Source: Arthrobacter sp. Leaf137
GTDB lineage: Bacteria; Actinomycetota; Actinomycetes; Actinomycetales; Micrococcaceae
NCBI RefSeq assembly: GCF_001423525.1
Contig: NZ_LMOI01000020.1
Location: forward strand, 156,691-220,690
Direction of reading: 5' to 3'
DNA length: 64,000 nucleotides
Shown here: in pieces, positions 16,403 through 25,398 of the stretch
Numbering within the stretch: the first letter of the stretch is position 1
Layout: each line of letters begins with the position of its first letter
Made by a program: the position numbers and the translations under genes
Notes under the pieces: generated by a model
The model's database searches: none
Seen by the model: only the letters and a program-made list of their open reading frames with translations
Told to the model about the DNA's origin: nothing

Positions 16403-16618
16403 CAGCCGGCTGGTCAACGCTGCAGTCTGCCACGTTCGCCATCCCGGCCCATCCATTTCTGGACGTTAATACTCTAACCCATGGTTCCGGCGCCTCCGCA
16501 CGCAGTCCGGACGCCGCCGTCGGGCATTCCACGACGGAACCGGCACCCGCTTTCCTGCCCGGTCCTGCGCCTGCTCCGCATGCTCGATTCAGGCACGGCA
16601 CAGGAGTAGCGTGGGGGC

Positions 16619-17278
16619 ATGAGCGAGCAAGCAGGATCCAAGCCATACGGCGGCGCGAACCGGCACCACAAGCCCAAGCCTTTCGCCCCCATCGACTTCG
16701 AGCCCTTCGCCGGCGGCGCCGACCCTGCCCGGGTGTCCGAGGCCGCGCACCTCGCCGCGCAGGCCCTGGTGCGGCATGGCCGCGACAGCGACGATCCCGT
16801 CATCACCGAGCGCCTGGTGCGGCTCGCGGACGAACAGGGCCTGGAAGCCATCGCGGAGATGTGGGCCGAAAGCCCGGCCCGCTCGCTGCCGGGCGCACTC
16901 TGGCGGCTCTACGCCCTGCGTGCCGCCACCGTCCAGGACCCCGAGCGCATCTCCGTCTACTTCCGGGCAGGCAAAGACACCGCGCAGGTGTCCAACGTGG
17001 TTGCCGGCGTCGCAGAGCCGCCGGGGGCGGATGAAATGCGGACCATGGCGGACGCCGTCCTCTCGGGCGCGTTCGACGGCGAGTTCGACGTCGCGCTGGA
17101 ACGTTCCGCGGCTTTCTGCCGCGTGGTGGCGCTCGGCCAGGTGACGCTCGCCGACGGCGCCGAGCACGCCAACGAGGCCCATGCCAGCCGGCTGACCCGC
17201 AACTCGCACCAGCTGGTAAAGACCGCTGAGGACCTGGAGCACGCCGCCAACGCGTGGCGCCTGGGTGAACTCGACTGA
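16619..17278 (+). CDS. Conserved actinobacterial protein of unknown function
   Basis: 219 residues, mostly predicted helix, without signal peptide or membrane segment. It starts MSEQAGSKPYGGANRHHKPKPF, and the rest is rich in alanine, leucine and charged residues (LVRLADEQGLEAIAEMWAES, LPGALWRLYALRAATVQ). No catalytic motif is seen. The frame shows the strong GC-third-position bias of real genes in this window. Nothing in the context (a tRNA on one side, a candidate RNA and phosphate genes on the other) suggests a role. Confidence 0.75.
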   Translation: MSEQAGSKPYGGANRHHKPKPFAPIDFEPFAGGADPARVSEAAHLAAQALVRHGRDSDDPVITERLVRLADEQGLEAIAEMWAESPARSLPGALWRLYALRAATVQDPERISVYFRAGKDTAQVSNVVAGVAEPPGADEMRTMADAVLSGAFDGEFDVALERSAAFCRVVALGQVTLADGAEHANEAHASRLTRNSHQLVKTAEDLEHAANAWRLGELD

Positions 17279-17344
17279 ATCCCCCTGCCCAAGCACCGCC
17301 AACTGTCAAGATTGACTTGGGCGAAGCATCGTAGAAGACTGAAA

Positions 17345-17436
17345 TCGGTGCCGAACCGCGAAACCCCCGGGCTTCAACACTCAGCCGCCTAGAGCGGCCT
17401 ACCGCCGAGAGGCGTATCCGGTTCGGCACCATTTTT
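17345..17436 (+). ncRNA. Candidate structured RNA with intrinsic terminator
   Basis: A perfect 12-bp closing stem (17347–17358 with 17419–17430) encloses about 60 bases with two further hairpins, GCCGC-CTAGA-GCGGC and CGCC-GAGA-GGCG, forming a multi-branch junction. It is followed at once by ATTTTTC. A TTGACT hexamer lies about 30 bp upstream. No start codon or reading frame is implied. It resembles a small RNA or riboswitch expression platform. No known family is recognised. The next gene begins about 130 bp downstream. Confidence 0.5.
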
Positions 17437-17569
17437 CTGCCCGTTTTACCGTCCGCCCATTTCAGGCCCGCAGTGACGGGCCGCTAGAGTTAGCGTCAGT
17501 TGCGCGCCCGGGTCAAGTCACACGGCGGCAATCCCCCGCCTTGAACTTTTCCCGGAGACCGGTAACCAC

Positions 17570-18190
17570 GTGAAGCAGTTGCGTCTATTTCCCCAGGAGC
17601 CCGCCGGGCTGAAACTCCTCTCCCAGATGGCGCAGCAGATTGTCCTGGCCAGCGGCACCCTGGCGGAAATCCTCGGAGTCTCGGCCGCGGACCACGCCAA
17701 GCTCGTGGAGGACATGCACAACCATGACGCAAAATCCTCCGAGCTGCACTATGCCCTGCTGACCCACATGCGGACCAGCTTCGTGAACCCGCTCCCCCGC
17801 GAGGACATGTACACCCTGTCCCGCTACCTCAACGAAGCCATGGAAAAGATGGACGCCGCGGCCGAACTGGTTGCGCTGTACAAGCTCGAGCGGCTTCCCA
17901 AGCGCGCCGCGGACCAGCTGGAGATCATCAGCAGGCAGGCGGAACTGACCGTGGACGCCATGCGCCGGTTGAACAACCTGGACGACCTCGAGGACTACTG
18001 GATCGAGATCCTCCGCCTCACCAAACGCGCCGAGCGCACGCACCGGGTGTGGGTGGCGGACATGATCTCGGACATGAAATGGGCCCAGTACTCCCGCAAC
18101 CGGGACGTGGCCAACCAGCTGGTGGAGGTCACCAAGGACATGCGGCGCATCGCCACGCAGGTGGGCAGCATCATCGTCAAGGAATCGTGA
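17570..18190 (+). CDS. DUF47 (PhoU-like) protein, partner of phosphate permease
   Basis: 206 residues, all-helical, of the DUF47 family related to PhoU. It contains the acidic metal-binding type segments HNHDAKSSELHYALL and NPLPREDMYTLSRYLNEAMEK. Such proteins sit next to Pit-type permeases and are thought to regulate them. GTG start; the downstream permease gene begins one base after its stop, so the pair is co-translated. Confidence 0.9.
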   Translation: MKQLRLFPQEPAGLKLLSQMAQQIVLASGTLAEILGVSAADHAKLVEDMHNHDAKSSELHYALLTHMRTSFVNPLPREDMYTLSRYLNEAMEKMDAAAELVALYKLERLPKRAADQLEIISRQAELTVDAMRRLNNLDDLEDYWIEILRLTKRAERTHRVWVADMISDMKWAQYSRNRDVANQLVEVTKDMRRIATQVGSIIVKES

Positions 18191-18191
18191 G

Positions 18192-19202
18192 GTGACGGCA
18201 GTCTTTTTCGGCGCGGTGGTGCTCCTCACCGCCGCGTTTGCCTTCCTCAACGGCTTCCGGGACGTCTCACTCTCCACGGCCCTGCCCGTCCGCAACCGGG
18301 CACTCACGCCCAGCGTGGCGGTCCTGCTGGCCGCCTTCTTCAACTTTGTGGGCGCGCTCCTGAGCGCCACCCTGGCCGTTGCCGTCAGCCAGACATGGAT
18401 CAGCCTGCCCTCCGGCACGGACGGCCTGACCATCCTCGTTTCCGGCCTTCTCAGCGCCTGCGCCTGGGGCCTGCTGATGTGGTGGCGGGGCATACCCGTC
18501 CCGTCGACGCACACCCTGGTGGGCGGCCTGGCCGGAGCCGGGTTGGCCAGCCTCGCGGTCGGCGGGACCGGGGTAGGCGGGGCAGACCAGTCGCTCCTCC
18601 TGCAGGTGGTCCTGCCACTGCTGCTCTCCCCCTTGGTGGCGTACAGCGGCGCGTTCCTGCTGGTGTATCCGGCCACGTGGGCCGCCCGCCATACCCAGCC
18701 GAGTGTGGTGAACCAGCGCTTCCGCCGCAGCCAGGCCATCGCCGCCGGCGCGGTGGCATTCGGCCACGGCCTGCAGGACGGCCAGCGGGTCAGCGCCGTG
18801 CTGTTGCTCGCCCTGCTCGCGGCAGGATATTCCGACGGCGGGAGCATCCCCGTGTGGGTTGTCCTCCTGTCTGCGGTGATGATTACCGCCGGGACCCTGT
18901 TTGGCGGCTGGCGGATATCCCACACCATCGGCTACAAGCTCACCCGGGTGGATCCACTGCGCGGTTCAGTGGCCCAGATCTACAGCGCCCTCATGCTGTT
19001 TGTGGGGGCACTGGCACTGCACTGGCCCCTGTCCACCACCCACACCGTCACCGCGGCGGTCCTGGGAGCCGGCGAGAACCAGCACTTCTCCGTCACCAAC
19101 CGGAAGCTGGTGATCCGCATCGTGGGGCTCTGGATCCTCACCCCGGTGGCCACGGCGGCACTCGCCTTCGTGCTGGCGCTGGCCCTGTCCGCGGCAGGCT
19201 GA
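18192..19202 (+). CDS. Pit-family inorganic phosphate (or related anion) permease
   Basis: 336 residues with about nine to ten membrane helices, of the PiT (PHO4) family. The inverted-repeat signatures are present but diverged: NGFRDVSLSTALPVRN near the start and GHGLQDGQRVSAVLLL in the second half, where classical Pit proteins have G-x-NDxxN-type motifs. Low-affinity metal-phosphate symport is the likely role given the DUF47 partner. The altered signatures leave another substrate possible. GTG start. Confidence 0.85.
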   Translation: MTAVFFGAVVLLTAAFAFLNGFRDVSLSTALPVRNRALTPSVAVLLAAFFNFVGALLSATLAVAVSQTWISLPSGTDGLTILVSGLLSACAWGLLMWWRGIPVPSTHTLVGGLAGAGLASLAVGGTGVGGADQSLLLQVVLPLLLSPLVAYSGAFLLVYPATWAARHTQPSVVNQRFRRSQAIAAGAVAFGHGLQDGQRVSAVLLLALLAAGYSDGGSIPVWVVLLSAVMITAGTLFGGWRISHTIGYKLTRVDPLRGSVAQIYSALMLFVGALALHWPLSTTHTVTAAVLGAGENQHFSVTNRKLVIRIVGLWILTPVATAALAFVLALALSAAG

Positions 19203-19366
19203 GCGCCCCATTTTCCTGTACAGTCCCCGCGCCGGTGACGTACATTCGAAAGACGTCCCCCAGGGCTGGGTGCCGGGGATGCGTCCGGCGCCCCGTGCAA
19301 CCGCCGGATTAGCGCCGCTGCTGCAACCGGCGGCATGGATGCACATCGCGGAAAAGAGCAGGCATC

Positions 19367-19774
19367 ATGTCTACTTCCAATCCCCGGCGCCCGCTGCCCC
19401 AGCCACGGCAGCTCGGCTGCGCGACCTGCGGCACGGAAAACCACGTGACTATCCACGCGATCACGGCCCTGGACCCCGGCGGCGGGGACCTGGTGACGGT
19501 GTCCTACACCTGCGATGACTGCAGGCAGTTCCAGGAGCATCTGGCCTACGCCACGGACGTGGCCGCTGCCCTCCACCAGGTGCGCTCCATGACGCAGGTG
19601 ATCATGTTCGGCGATGACTACGTCCACTGCGGCTACCCCATGGACGAAGCCGGGTTCGAGATCGAACGGCTGGGCTACCGGAACCGCATGGCGGGAGGCG
19701 GGTTCAACGCCGTCTGCCTTCCCACCAGGGTCCTGCGGTGCCGGTGCGGTTTCCAGCTGGAAGTCCCCGAGTAG
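19367..19774 (+). CDS. Small zinc-ribbon-like protein of unknown function
   Basis: 135 residues with two cysteine pairs typical of a zinc ribbon (CATCGTEN and CDDC, about 30 residues apart) and a third cluster near the C-terminus (LRCRCGF). There are no membrane segments. Cytosolic; function unknown. It is convergent with pstB. Confidence 0.7.
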   Translation: MSTSNPRRPLPQPRQLGCATCGTENHVTIHAITALDPGGGDLVTVSYTCDDCRQFQEHLAYATDVAAALHQVRSMTQVIMFGDDYVHCGYPMDEAGFEIERLGYRNRMAGGGFNAVCLPTRVLRCRCGFQLEVPE

Positions 19775-19826
19775 GCGGGCCTGGGGAAGCAGCGCCTGCG
19801 GTCCCCCTTTTCCGAGGCTGCCGGAT

Positions 19827-20606
19827 TTACCCGAAGCGGCCGGAGACGTAATCCTCGGTGGCCTTCTCCACGGGGTTGCTGAAGATGGTGTGGGTGTCGC
19901 CAAACTCGATCAGCTTGCCGGGCTTGCCGGTACCGGCGATGTTGAAGAACGCGGTCTTGTCAGAGACGCGCGCGGCCTGCTGCATGTTGTGGGTCACGAT
20001 CACCACGGTGTACTGGTCCTTGAGCTCGTTGATGAGGTCCTCAATGGCCAGCGTGGAAATGGGATCCAGGGCGGAGCAGGGCTCGTCCATGAGGATGACC
20101 TGCGGCTCCACTGCGATGGCACGGGCGATGCAGAGGCGCTGCTGCTGTCCGCCGGAGAGGCCGGAGCCGGGCTTGTCAAGGCGGTCCTTGACCTCGTTCC
20201 ACAGGTTGGCGCCCTTCAGTGAGCGTTCCACCAGGACATCGGCTTCGCCCTTGGAGATCTTCTTGTTGTTCAGCTTCACGCCGGCCAGCACGTTGTCCCG
20301 GATGGACATGGTGGGGAACGGGTTGGGGCGCTGGAACACCATGCCGATCTGTGAGCGGACCGTTACGGGGTCCACTCCGTTGCCGTACAGGTTGTCTCCG
20401 TCGAGGAGGACCTCGCCCTCCACGCGGGCGCCGGGGATTACCTCGTGCATGCGGTTCAGGGTCCGCAGGAACGTGGACTTGCCGCAACCGGACGGGCCGA
20501 TGAACGCGGTGACGGACTTGGCCTCGATGTTGATGCTGACGTCTTCCACGGCGAGGAAGTCGCCGTAGTAAACGTTCAGGTCCTTGACGTCGATGCGCTT
20601 AGACAT
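19827..20606 (-). CDS. pstB: Phosphate ABC transporter ATP-binding protein
   Basis: 259 residues, the ATPase of the high-affinity phosphate importer PstSCAB. Walker [10 protein letters not shown] (~residue 34), signature LSGGQQQR, Walker [14 protein letters not shown], and the H-loop [10 protein letters not shown] are all present. Last gene of the pst operon, with about 70 bp after pstA. Inner face of the membrane. Confidence 0.98.
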   Translation of the reverse strand: MSKRIDVKDLNVYYGDFLAVEDVSINIEAKSVTAFIGPSGCGKSTFLRTLNRMHEVIPGARVEGEVLLDGDNLYGNGVDPVTVRSQIGMVFQRPNPFPTMSIRDNVLAGVKLNNKKISKGEADVLVERSLKGANLWNEVKDRLDKPGSGLSGGQQQRLCIARAIAVEPQVILMDEPCSALDPISTLAIEDLINELKDQYTVVIVTHNMQQAARVSDKTAFFNIAGTGKPGKLIEFGDTHTIFSNPVEKATEDYVSGRFG

Positions 20607-20677
20607 GGTGTTCCTTCACTAACTGGGGATGAATTGAAGTCTGGCATCCGGCCCGCGGGACCGGAAGGGGCTGCGGC

Positions 20678-21790
20678 TCAGCGGCCCGCTTTGGGGGCGA
20701 AGATCCTGGCGATCAGCCGTGCCGCGAGGTTGAGGATCATCACCAGGATGATCAGCACCAGCGCCGCGCCCCAGGCCCGCTCGGACGACGGGTCCGGATT
20801 GGCGGGCGAGGTGGGGTTGAGGATCTGGGTGTAGATAAAGGTGGGCAGCGAGGCCATCCAGCCGCCGAAGACGTTGGAGTTGATGCTGGTGGCAAAGCCT
20901 GCGGTGACCAGGATGGGCGCTGTTTCGCCGATCACCCGGGCGATGGCCAGGGTGACACCGGACGCGATGCCGGAGATCGCCGTCGGGATGACCACCTTGA
21001 GGATGGTGCGCCACTTCCGCACCCCCAGGGCGTAGGCGGCCTCGCGGAGCTCGTTGGGGACGATCTTCAGCATTTCCTCGCTGGAGCGGACCACCACCGG
21101 AATCATGAGGACGGACAGCGCGACGGCGGCCACTGCACCGGTCTTGGTTCCCGGGCCCACCACTGCGAAGAAGAAGGCAGCTGCGAAGAGACCGGCCACG
21201 ATGGACGGGATGCCGGTCATGACGTCCACGAAGAAGGTGATGGCCCGGGCCAGGCGGCCGTCGTTGCCGTACTCCACGAGGTAGATGGCGGTCAGCAGGC
21301 CCACCGGCACGGAAATGACGGTGGCCAGGAGGGTGATCTGCACGGTGCCCAGGAGCGCGTGGTAGATGCCGCCCAGGACGGGGGCACCCTCTTCAACGGC
21401 CCGGTTGTCGTAGACGCCGGTGACCCCGTTCATGGAACTGCTGAGGAAGCCGGGGTTCAGGAGCCCGGGCACGCCGTTGACCAGCACGGTCCAGATCACG
21501 GAGACGAGCGGAAGCAGCGCCACGAGGAAGGAGCCCACCACCAGGCAGGTGGCCAGCCGGTCCTTGGCCTTGCGGGACCCTTCCACGGCGGCGCTCCAGG
21601 ACACGAGTCCGACGGCGAACAGCAGCGCCGAGACGAGGCCCCACCCGAAGGCGTTGAAGCCGATGAGCGCCAGGATGGCGGCGCCCACGATCAGGGCGGC
21701 GGCCAGGACAATGTACGGGGCGTACTTGGGCAGCTGGCCCTTGGTCAGTGCAGAGCGCTTGCTGCGCACCGGGGTAAGCGTGGAGGTCAT
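20678..21790 (-). CDS. pstA: Phosphate ABC transporter permease
   Basis: 370 residues. The C-terminal ~280 residues are the BPD permease domain (ATVISVPVGLLTAIYLVEYG, EELREAAYALGVRKWRTI-like EAA loop). The first ~80 residues add two more helices (IVLAAALIVGAAILALIGF), an extension usual in actinobacterial PstA. Its start lies one base from the pstC stop. Confidence 0.97.
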   Translation of the reverse strand: MTSTLTPVRSKRSALTKGQLPKYAPYIVLAAALIVGAAILALIGFNAFGWGLVSALLFAVGLVSWSAAVEGSRKAKDRLATCLVVGSFLVALLPLVSVIWTVLVNGVPGLLNPGFLSSSMNGVTGVYDNRAVEEGAPVLGGIYHALLGTVQITLLATVISVPVGLLTAIYLVEYGNDGRLARAITFFVDVMTGIPSIVAGLFAAAFFFAVVGPGTKTGAVAAVALSVLMIPVVVRSSEEMLKIVPNELREAAYALGVRKWRTILKVVIPTAISGIASGVTLAIARVIGETAPILVTAGFATSINSNVFGGWMASLPTFIYTQILNPTSPANPDPSSERAWGAALVLIILVMILNLAARLIARIFAPKAGR

Positions 21791-22723
21791 TTAGTTGGCT
21801 CCCGAGAATTCTTTGTGCCGGGTGATGATCCAGCGCGCAATCATGTTGACGGCCAGGGTGATGACGAACAGGACCAGGCCTGCGGCAATCAGCGTGCTCA
21901 CCTTCAGGCCGCTGGCCTCCGGGAAGTTCAGGGCGATCTCAGCGGCGATGGTCTGGTTGCCGGACTGGATCAGGCTGGCGGTCAGCGCGCCGGAGGACAG
22001 CACCAGGGCCACGGCCATGGTTTCGCCGAGCGCACGTCCAAGGCCGAGCATGACGGCGCTGATGATGCCGGGCCGGGCAAAGGGCAGGACCGACATCTTG
22101 ATCATTTCCCAGCGGGTGGCGCCGAGGGCCAGGGCGGCTTCCTCATGCAGTTTGGGGGTCTGCAGGAAGATTTCCCGGGACAGCGAGGTGATGATGGGCA
22201 GCACCATCACGGACAGGACGATGCCCGCCGTCAGGATGGTCTTGCCGGTGGCGGAGGCGGGTCCCTGGAAGATGGGCAGCCAGCCCATGTTGTCCGCCAG
22301 CCAGTTGTAGGCCGGGGAGATTTCCCGCGCCAGGAACGTTGCGCCCCAGGCACCGTAGACCACTGACGGGATGGCGGCCAGCAGGTCAACCACGTAACCC
22401 AGGCCGGCGGCCAGGCCGCGCGGGGCGAAGTGCGAGATGAACAGTGCAACGCCGATGGCGATGGGCGTGGCGATCACCAGCGCGATGACGGCCGCGATCA
22501 GCGTGCCGATCACGATGGGCCAGATGTAGGCGAAGAAGCCTGCCCCGCCCTGGATTTCGGCGGCCGGTGCGGTGAGCGCCGGGATGGCCTGGACCACCAG
22601 GAAGAGCGCGACGCCGAACAGGACGGCAAGGATGAGGCAGCCGGCGGCGAGCGCGGCGCCCGAGAAGATTTTGTCCCCGGTGCGGCCGGCGCCCTGGGTG
22701 CTGGTCAGGGAGGTGGCGGTCAT
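21791..22723 (-). CDS. pstC: Phosphate ABC transporter permease
   Basis: 310 residues with six to seven membrane helices and the EAA loop (LHEEAALALGATRWEMIKM). Partner of PstA in the channel. A stable hairpin lies in the 106-bp gap from pstS, which likely lowers its expression relative to the binding protein. Confidence 0.97.
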   Translation of the reverse strand: MTATSLTSTQGAGRTGDKIFSGAALAAGCLILAVLFGVALFLVVQAIPALTAPAAEIQGGAGFFAYIWPIVIGTLIAAVIALVIATPIAIGVALFISHFAPRGLAAGLGYVVDLLAAIPSVVYGAWGATFLAREISPAYNWLADNMGWLPIFQGPASATGKTILTAGIVLSVMVLPIITSLSREIFLQTPKLHEEAALALGATRWEMIKMSVLPFARPGIISAVMLGLGRALGETMAVALVLSSGALTASLIQSGNQTIAAEIALNFPEASGLKVSTLIAAGLVLFVITLAVNMIARWIITRHKEFSGAN

Positions 22724-22779
22724 TCGACGGCCCTTCGATCGTTAACTGGCACGAAAAAGATTGCTGCGTCCAAGCCGAA

Positions 22780-22811
22780 GTTCCCCGCCTGCCTCTCGGC
22801 AGGCGGGGAAC
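22780..22811 (-). promoter_or_regulatory. Hairpin between pstS and pstC
   Basis: Perfect 14-bp stem GTTCCCCGCCTGCC/GGCAGGCGGGGAAC with a 4-base loop, no T-tract directly after it. Position and strength fit a processing or partial-termination site that raises the ratio of binding protein to permease. Confidence 0.75.
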
Positions 22812-22829
22812 CCGGTTTTGGTGCGGCTG

Positions 22830-23951
22830 CTAGGACTTGACCTTGATGGAGTCAATGGCCTTCTGGGCCTTCTCCGCGAGTGAGGAGGACAGCGGGGCGG
22901 ACTTCGCGGAGTCGGCGGCGGCCTGCTGGCCTGCGTCGGAGACTACGTAGTTCTCGAAGGCCTTGACCAGGTCAACGGTCTCCTGCTTGTCGTAGGCGCT
23001 GCAGACCACGTGGTAGGAAACCAGAACCACCGGGTAGGCGCCGGCGGCGGTGGTCTTGCGGTCCAGCTTGATGGAAACGTCGTTGGCGGAGCGGCCATCA
23101 ACGGGCTTGCCGGCTTCAACAGCCTTGGCGGCGGCGTCGGCGGAGATCTTGACGAACTCCCCGCCCACCTTGATGGAGGCGGTGCCGAGCTTGCCGCCCA
23201 CAGCGGAGTCGTCAGCGTAGGTCACAGCGCCGGGAGTGTCGGTAACGGTCTTGACCACACCGGAAGTGCCCTTGGCGTTCTCGCCCTGGAGGCTGGCGGG
23301 CCAGACGCCGGAGGACTTGTCCGTCCAGACCTCGGGGGCAGCGGATGCCAGGTAGTCGGTGAAGTTCGTGGTGGTGCCGGAGTCGTCAGAGCGGTTCACC
23401 GGGGTGACCTTCAGGTCCGGCAGGCTGACGCCCTCGTTCAGGGCGGCGATGGCGGGATCATTCCAGTTGGTGATCTGGCCGCGGAAGATCTTGGCAACCG
23501 TGGTGGCGTCCAGCTTCAGCTCGGTGACGTTGGGGATGTTGAACGCAACGGCGATGGGCGAGATGTACACCGGGATGTTGATGGCGCCGTCGGGGCCGCA
23601 TACGGTCTTGGAGCTTTCGAGCTCCTCATCCTTGAGGTATGCGTCGGAGCCGGCAAACTGGGCCGAGCCGTCGATGATGGCCTTGCGTCCCGCGCCGGAA
23701 CCGTCCGGGGAGTACTGCACGGTGGCGCCCTGGTTGGCGGAGGCGAAGCCTGCCTTCCACGCGTCCATGGCTGCGCCGGTGGAGGAGGCGCCGATGCCGG
23801 TGAGGGTGCCCGTGACCTTGGGGCCGGAGGAAGTCTGGTTGCCGGCAGGCGTGGTGCCCGTGGCGTTGTCTGAACCGCAGGCGGTAAGCGCGAGTGCGCC
23901 GGCTGCGATAACAGCGATAGCCGCGTGGCGGCCGAAGCGGAGTGCCTTCAC
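22830..23951 (-). CDS. pstS: Phosphate-binding lipoprotein
   Basis: 373 residues. The lipobox is LALTACGSD (Cys about residue 26), so the protein is tethered to the outer face of the membrane. It contains family segments GIGASSTGAAMDAWKAGF, QFAGSDAYL and VNRSDDSGTTTNFTDYL (phosphate-contacting). First gene of pstSCAB, preceded by a PHO-box array. Confidence 0.98.
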   Translation of the reverse strand: MKALRFGRHAAIAVIAAGALALTACGSDNATGTTPAGNQTSSGPKVTGTLTGIGASSTGAAMDAWKAGFASANQGATVQYSPDGSGAGRKAIIDGSAQFAGSDAYLKDEELESSKTVCGPDGAINIPVYISPIAVAFNIPNVTELKLDATTVAKIFRGQITNWNDPAIAALNEGVSLPDLKVTPVNRSDDSGTTTNFTDYLASAAPEVWTDKSSGVWPASLQGENAKGTSGVVKTVTDTPGAVTYADDSAVGGKLGTASIKVGGEFVKISADAAAKAVEAGKPVDGRSANDVSIKLDRKTTAAGAYPVVLVSYHVVCSAYDKQETVDLVKAFENYVVSDAGQQAAADSAKSAPLSSSLAEKAQKAIDSIKVKS

Positions 23952-24072
23952 TAGGTGTACCCCTTCCAGGGATATTCAGTGCGGGCAGGGACGGAGAACC
24001 CTGCTGCGCGATGCGTACGTTCTGTACCTTCAATGAAGTTATGGGCCGCAGGTAACGGGATGGGCTGCCCAA

Positions 24073-24111
24073 AGTGAACGGGACCTTAACGACGGCGGGA
24101 CTTTGGTTAAC
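24073..24111 (-). promoter_or_regulatory. PHO boxes (PhoP-binding direct repeats) upstream of pstS
   Basis: On the minus strand GTTAAGG and GTTCACT are spaced exactly 11 bp apart, and GTTAACC lies 21 bp further upstream with a weaker TCCCGCC between. Eleven-base periodic GTTCACC-like repeats are the known PhoP site of actinobacteria. This predicts induction of pstSCAB on phosphate limitation. Confidence 0.75.
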
Positions 24112-24204
24112 ACTTGCCGGGTCACCATTGCGCAGATCACATTCTCCGCCGTAGTGCAGCTGCGCGCGCCGGAACCGGCCCGGGCAGCAAATAGACTTGA
24201 CGCC

Positions 24205-25332
24205 ATGGCCCCCGCAGCAGGACTTTCAGCAAGCCGGCACTTCCTGCACGGCCGCTTCCGCACCGGGATGATCCGGAGCCGCAATTCCCTGGTTCCGGCC
24301 ATCCAGATGACGGTCTGCGCGGTGGGTGCCTACGCGTTCGCCGAATATGTGCTGGGCCACTCCGGGCCGCTGTTCGCCGCCACATCGTCGCTGATTGCGC
24401 TGGGGTTCTCGCGGGAGCCGCGGCTGCGCCGGGTGCTGGAGGTGGGCCTGGGCTGCACCATCGGCATCGCGGTGGGCGACCTGCTCCTGCACTGGCTGGG
24501 CAGCGGAATCTGGCAGGCCGCCGTCGTGCTCCTTTTCTCCATCCTGCTGGCCCGTTTCCTGGACAGCGGCAATATCTTCACCACCCAACTGGCTCTGCAA
24601 TCGCTGCTGGTGGTGCTGCTGCCGGCGCCGTCCGGCGGGCCGTTCACCCGCAGTATTGACGCCGTGGTGGGCGGATTGTGCGCCCTGCTGGTGACCATCC
24701 TGATGCCGAAGGATCCCCGACGGGAGCCGCGCAAGGACGTCCAGAACCTGCTCCATGAACTGGCAGAGGTGCTGCGCGAGTGCGCGGAGGCATTGGCGCA
24801 CAGCGACTCCACCAAGGCGTGGCACGCCCTGGTCCGCGGCCGGAACTGCCAGCCGCTGGTGGACGGGATGCGGCACTCGCTGCGGGCCTCCAATGAGGTG
24901 GCCCGCCTGGCGCCCGCCTACCGGCGGCACCGGGACGAACTGGACCGGCTCAAGGAATCCCTCGATTTCATCGACCTGGCTTTGCGCAACAGTCGCGTGT
25001 TCGCGCGGCGGCTCACCAGCGCAATCAACCATGCGGCACTCTCCGACGACGCCACCGAGAACATCGCCGAAGTGCTGCAGGAGACCGCTGGCGCGATTGA
25101 GGAATTGTCGCTGGGCCTCGCGGAAACGCACGACGGCGTCCGGCGCGCCCACCTGCGCACGGCACGGAACGACCTCAGCGAGATCGCCCTGCGGCTGCAC
25201 CCGAAGCTGCTCGAGGTGCAGCGGTTGGAGGGCGAAACAGTGGTGATGCTGTTCCGGCCGCTGATGGTGGACCTGCTCGAAGCCACCGGCATGGATGCCC
25301 AGGAGGCCCGGGACGTGCTGCCGGCGCTGTAG
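24205..25332 (+). CDS. FUSC-like (aromatic acid exporter type) membrane protein
   Basis: 375 residues. The N-terminal half has about six membrane helices in the FUSC/ArAE pattern (VPAIQMTVCAVGAYAFAEYV, ATSSLIALGFSREPRLRR, VLEVGLGCTIGIAVGDLL). The C-terminal ~190 residues are cytoplasmic coiled helices. The ATG giving MAPAAGLSAS is chosen; TAGACT lies close before it and there is no clear ribosome site, so the transcript may be leaderless. Substrate unknown. Divergent from pstS. Confidence 0.85.
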   Translation: MAPAAGLSASRHFLHGRFRTGMIRSRNSLVPAIQMTVCAVGAYAFAEYVLGHSGPLFAATSSLIALGFSREPRLRRVLEVGLGCTIGIAVGDLLLHWLGSGIWQAAVVLLFSILLARFLDSGNIFTTQLALQSLLVVLLPAPSGGPFTRSIDAVVGGLCALLVTILMPKDPRREPRKDVQNLLHELAEVLRECAEALAHSDSTKAWHALVRGRNCQPLVDGMRHSLRASNEVARLAPAYRRHRDELDRLKESLDFIDLALRNSRVFARRLTSAINHAALSDDATENIAEVLQETAGAIEELSLGLAETHDGVRRAHLRTARNDLSEIALRLHPKLLEVQRLEGETVVMLFRPLMVDLLEATGMDAQEARDVLPAL

Positions 25333-25398
25333 CTCTGCCGCCCGCAGGCCGGCGGGGGTGGAAGGCCGATGTCGGTGCCCGCCAGTAGGGTTGGAAGC

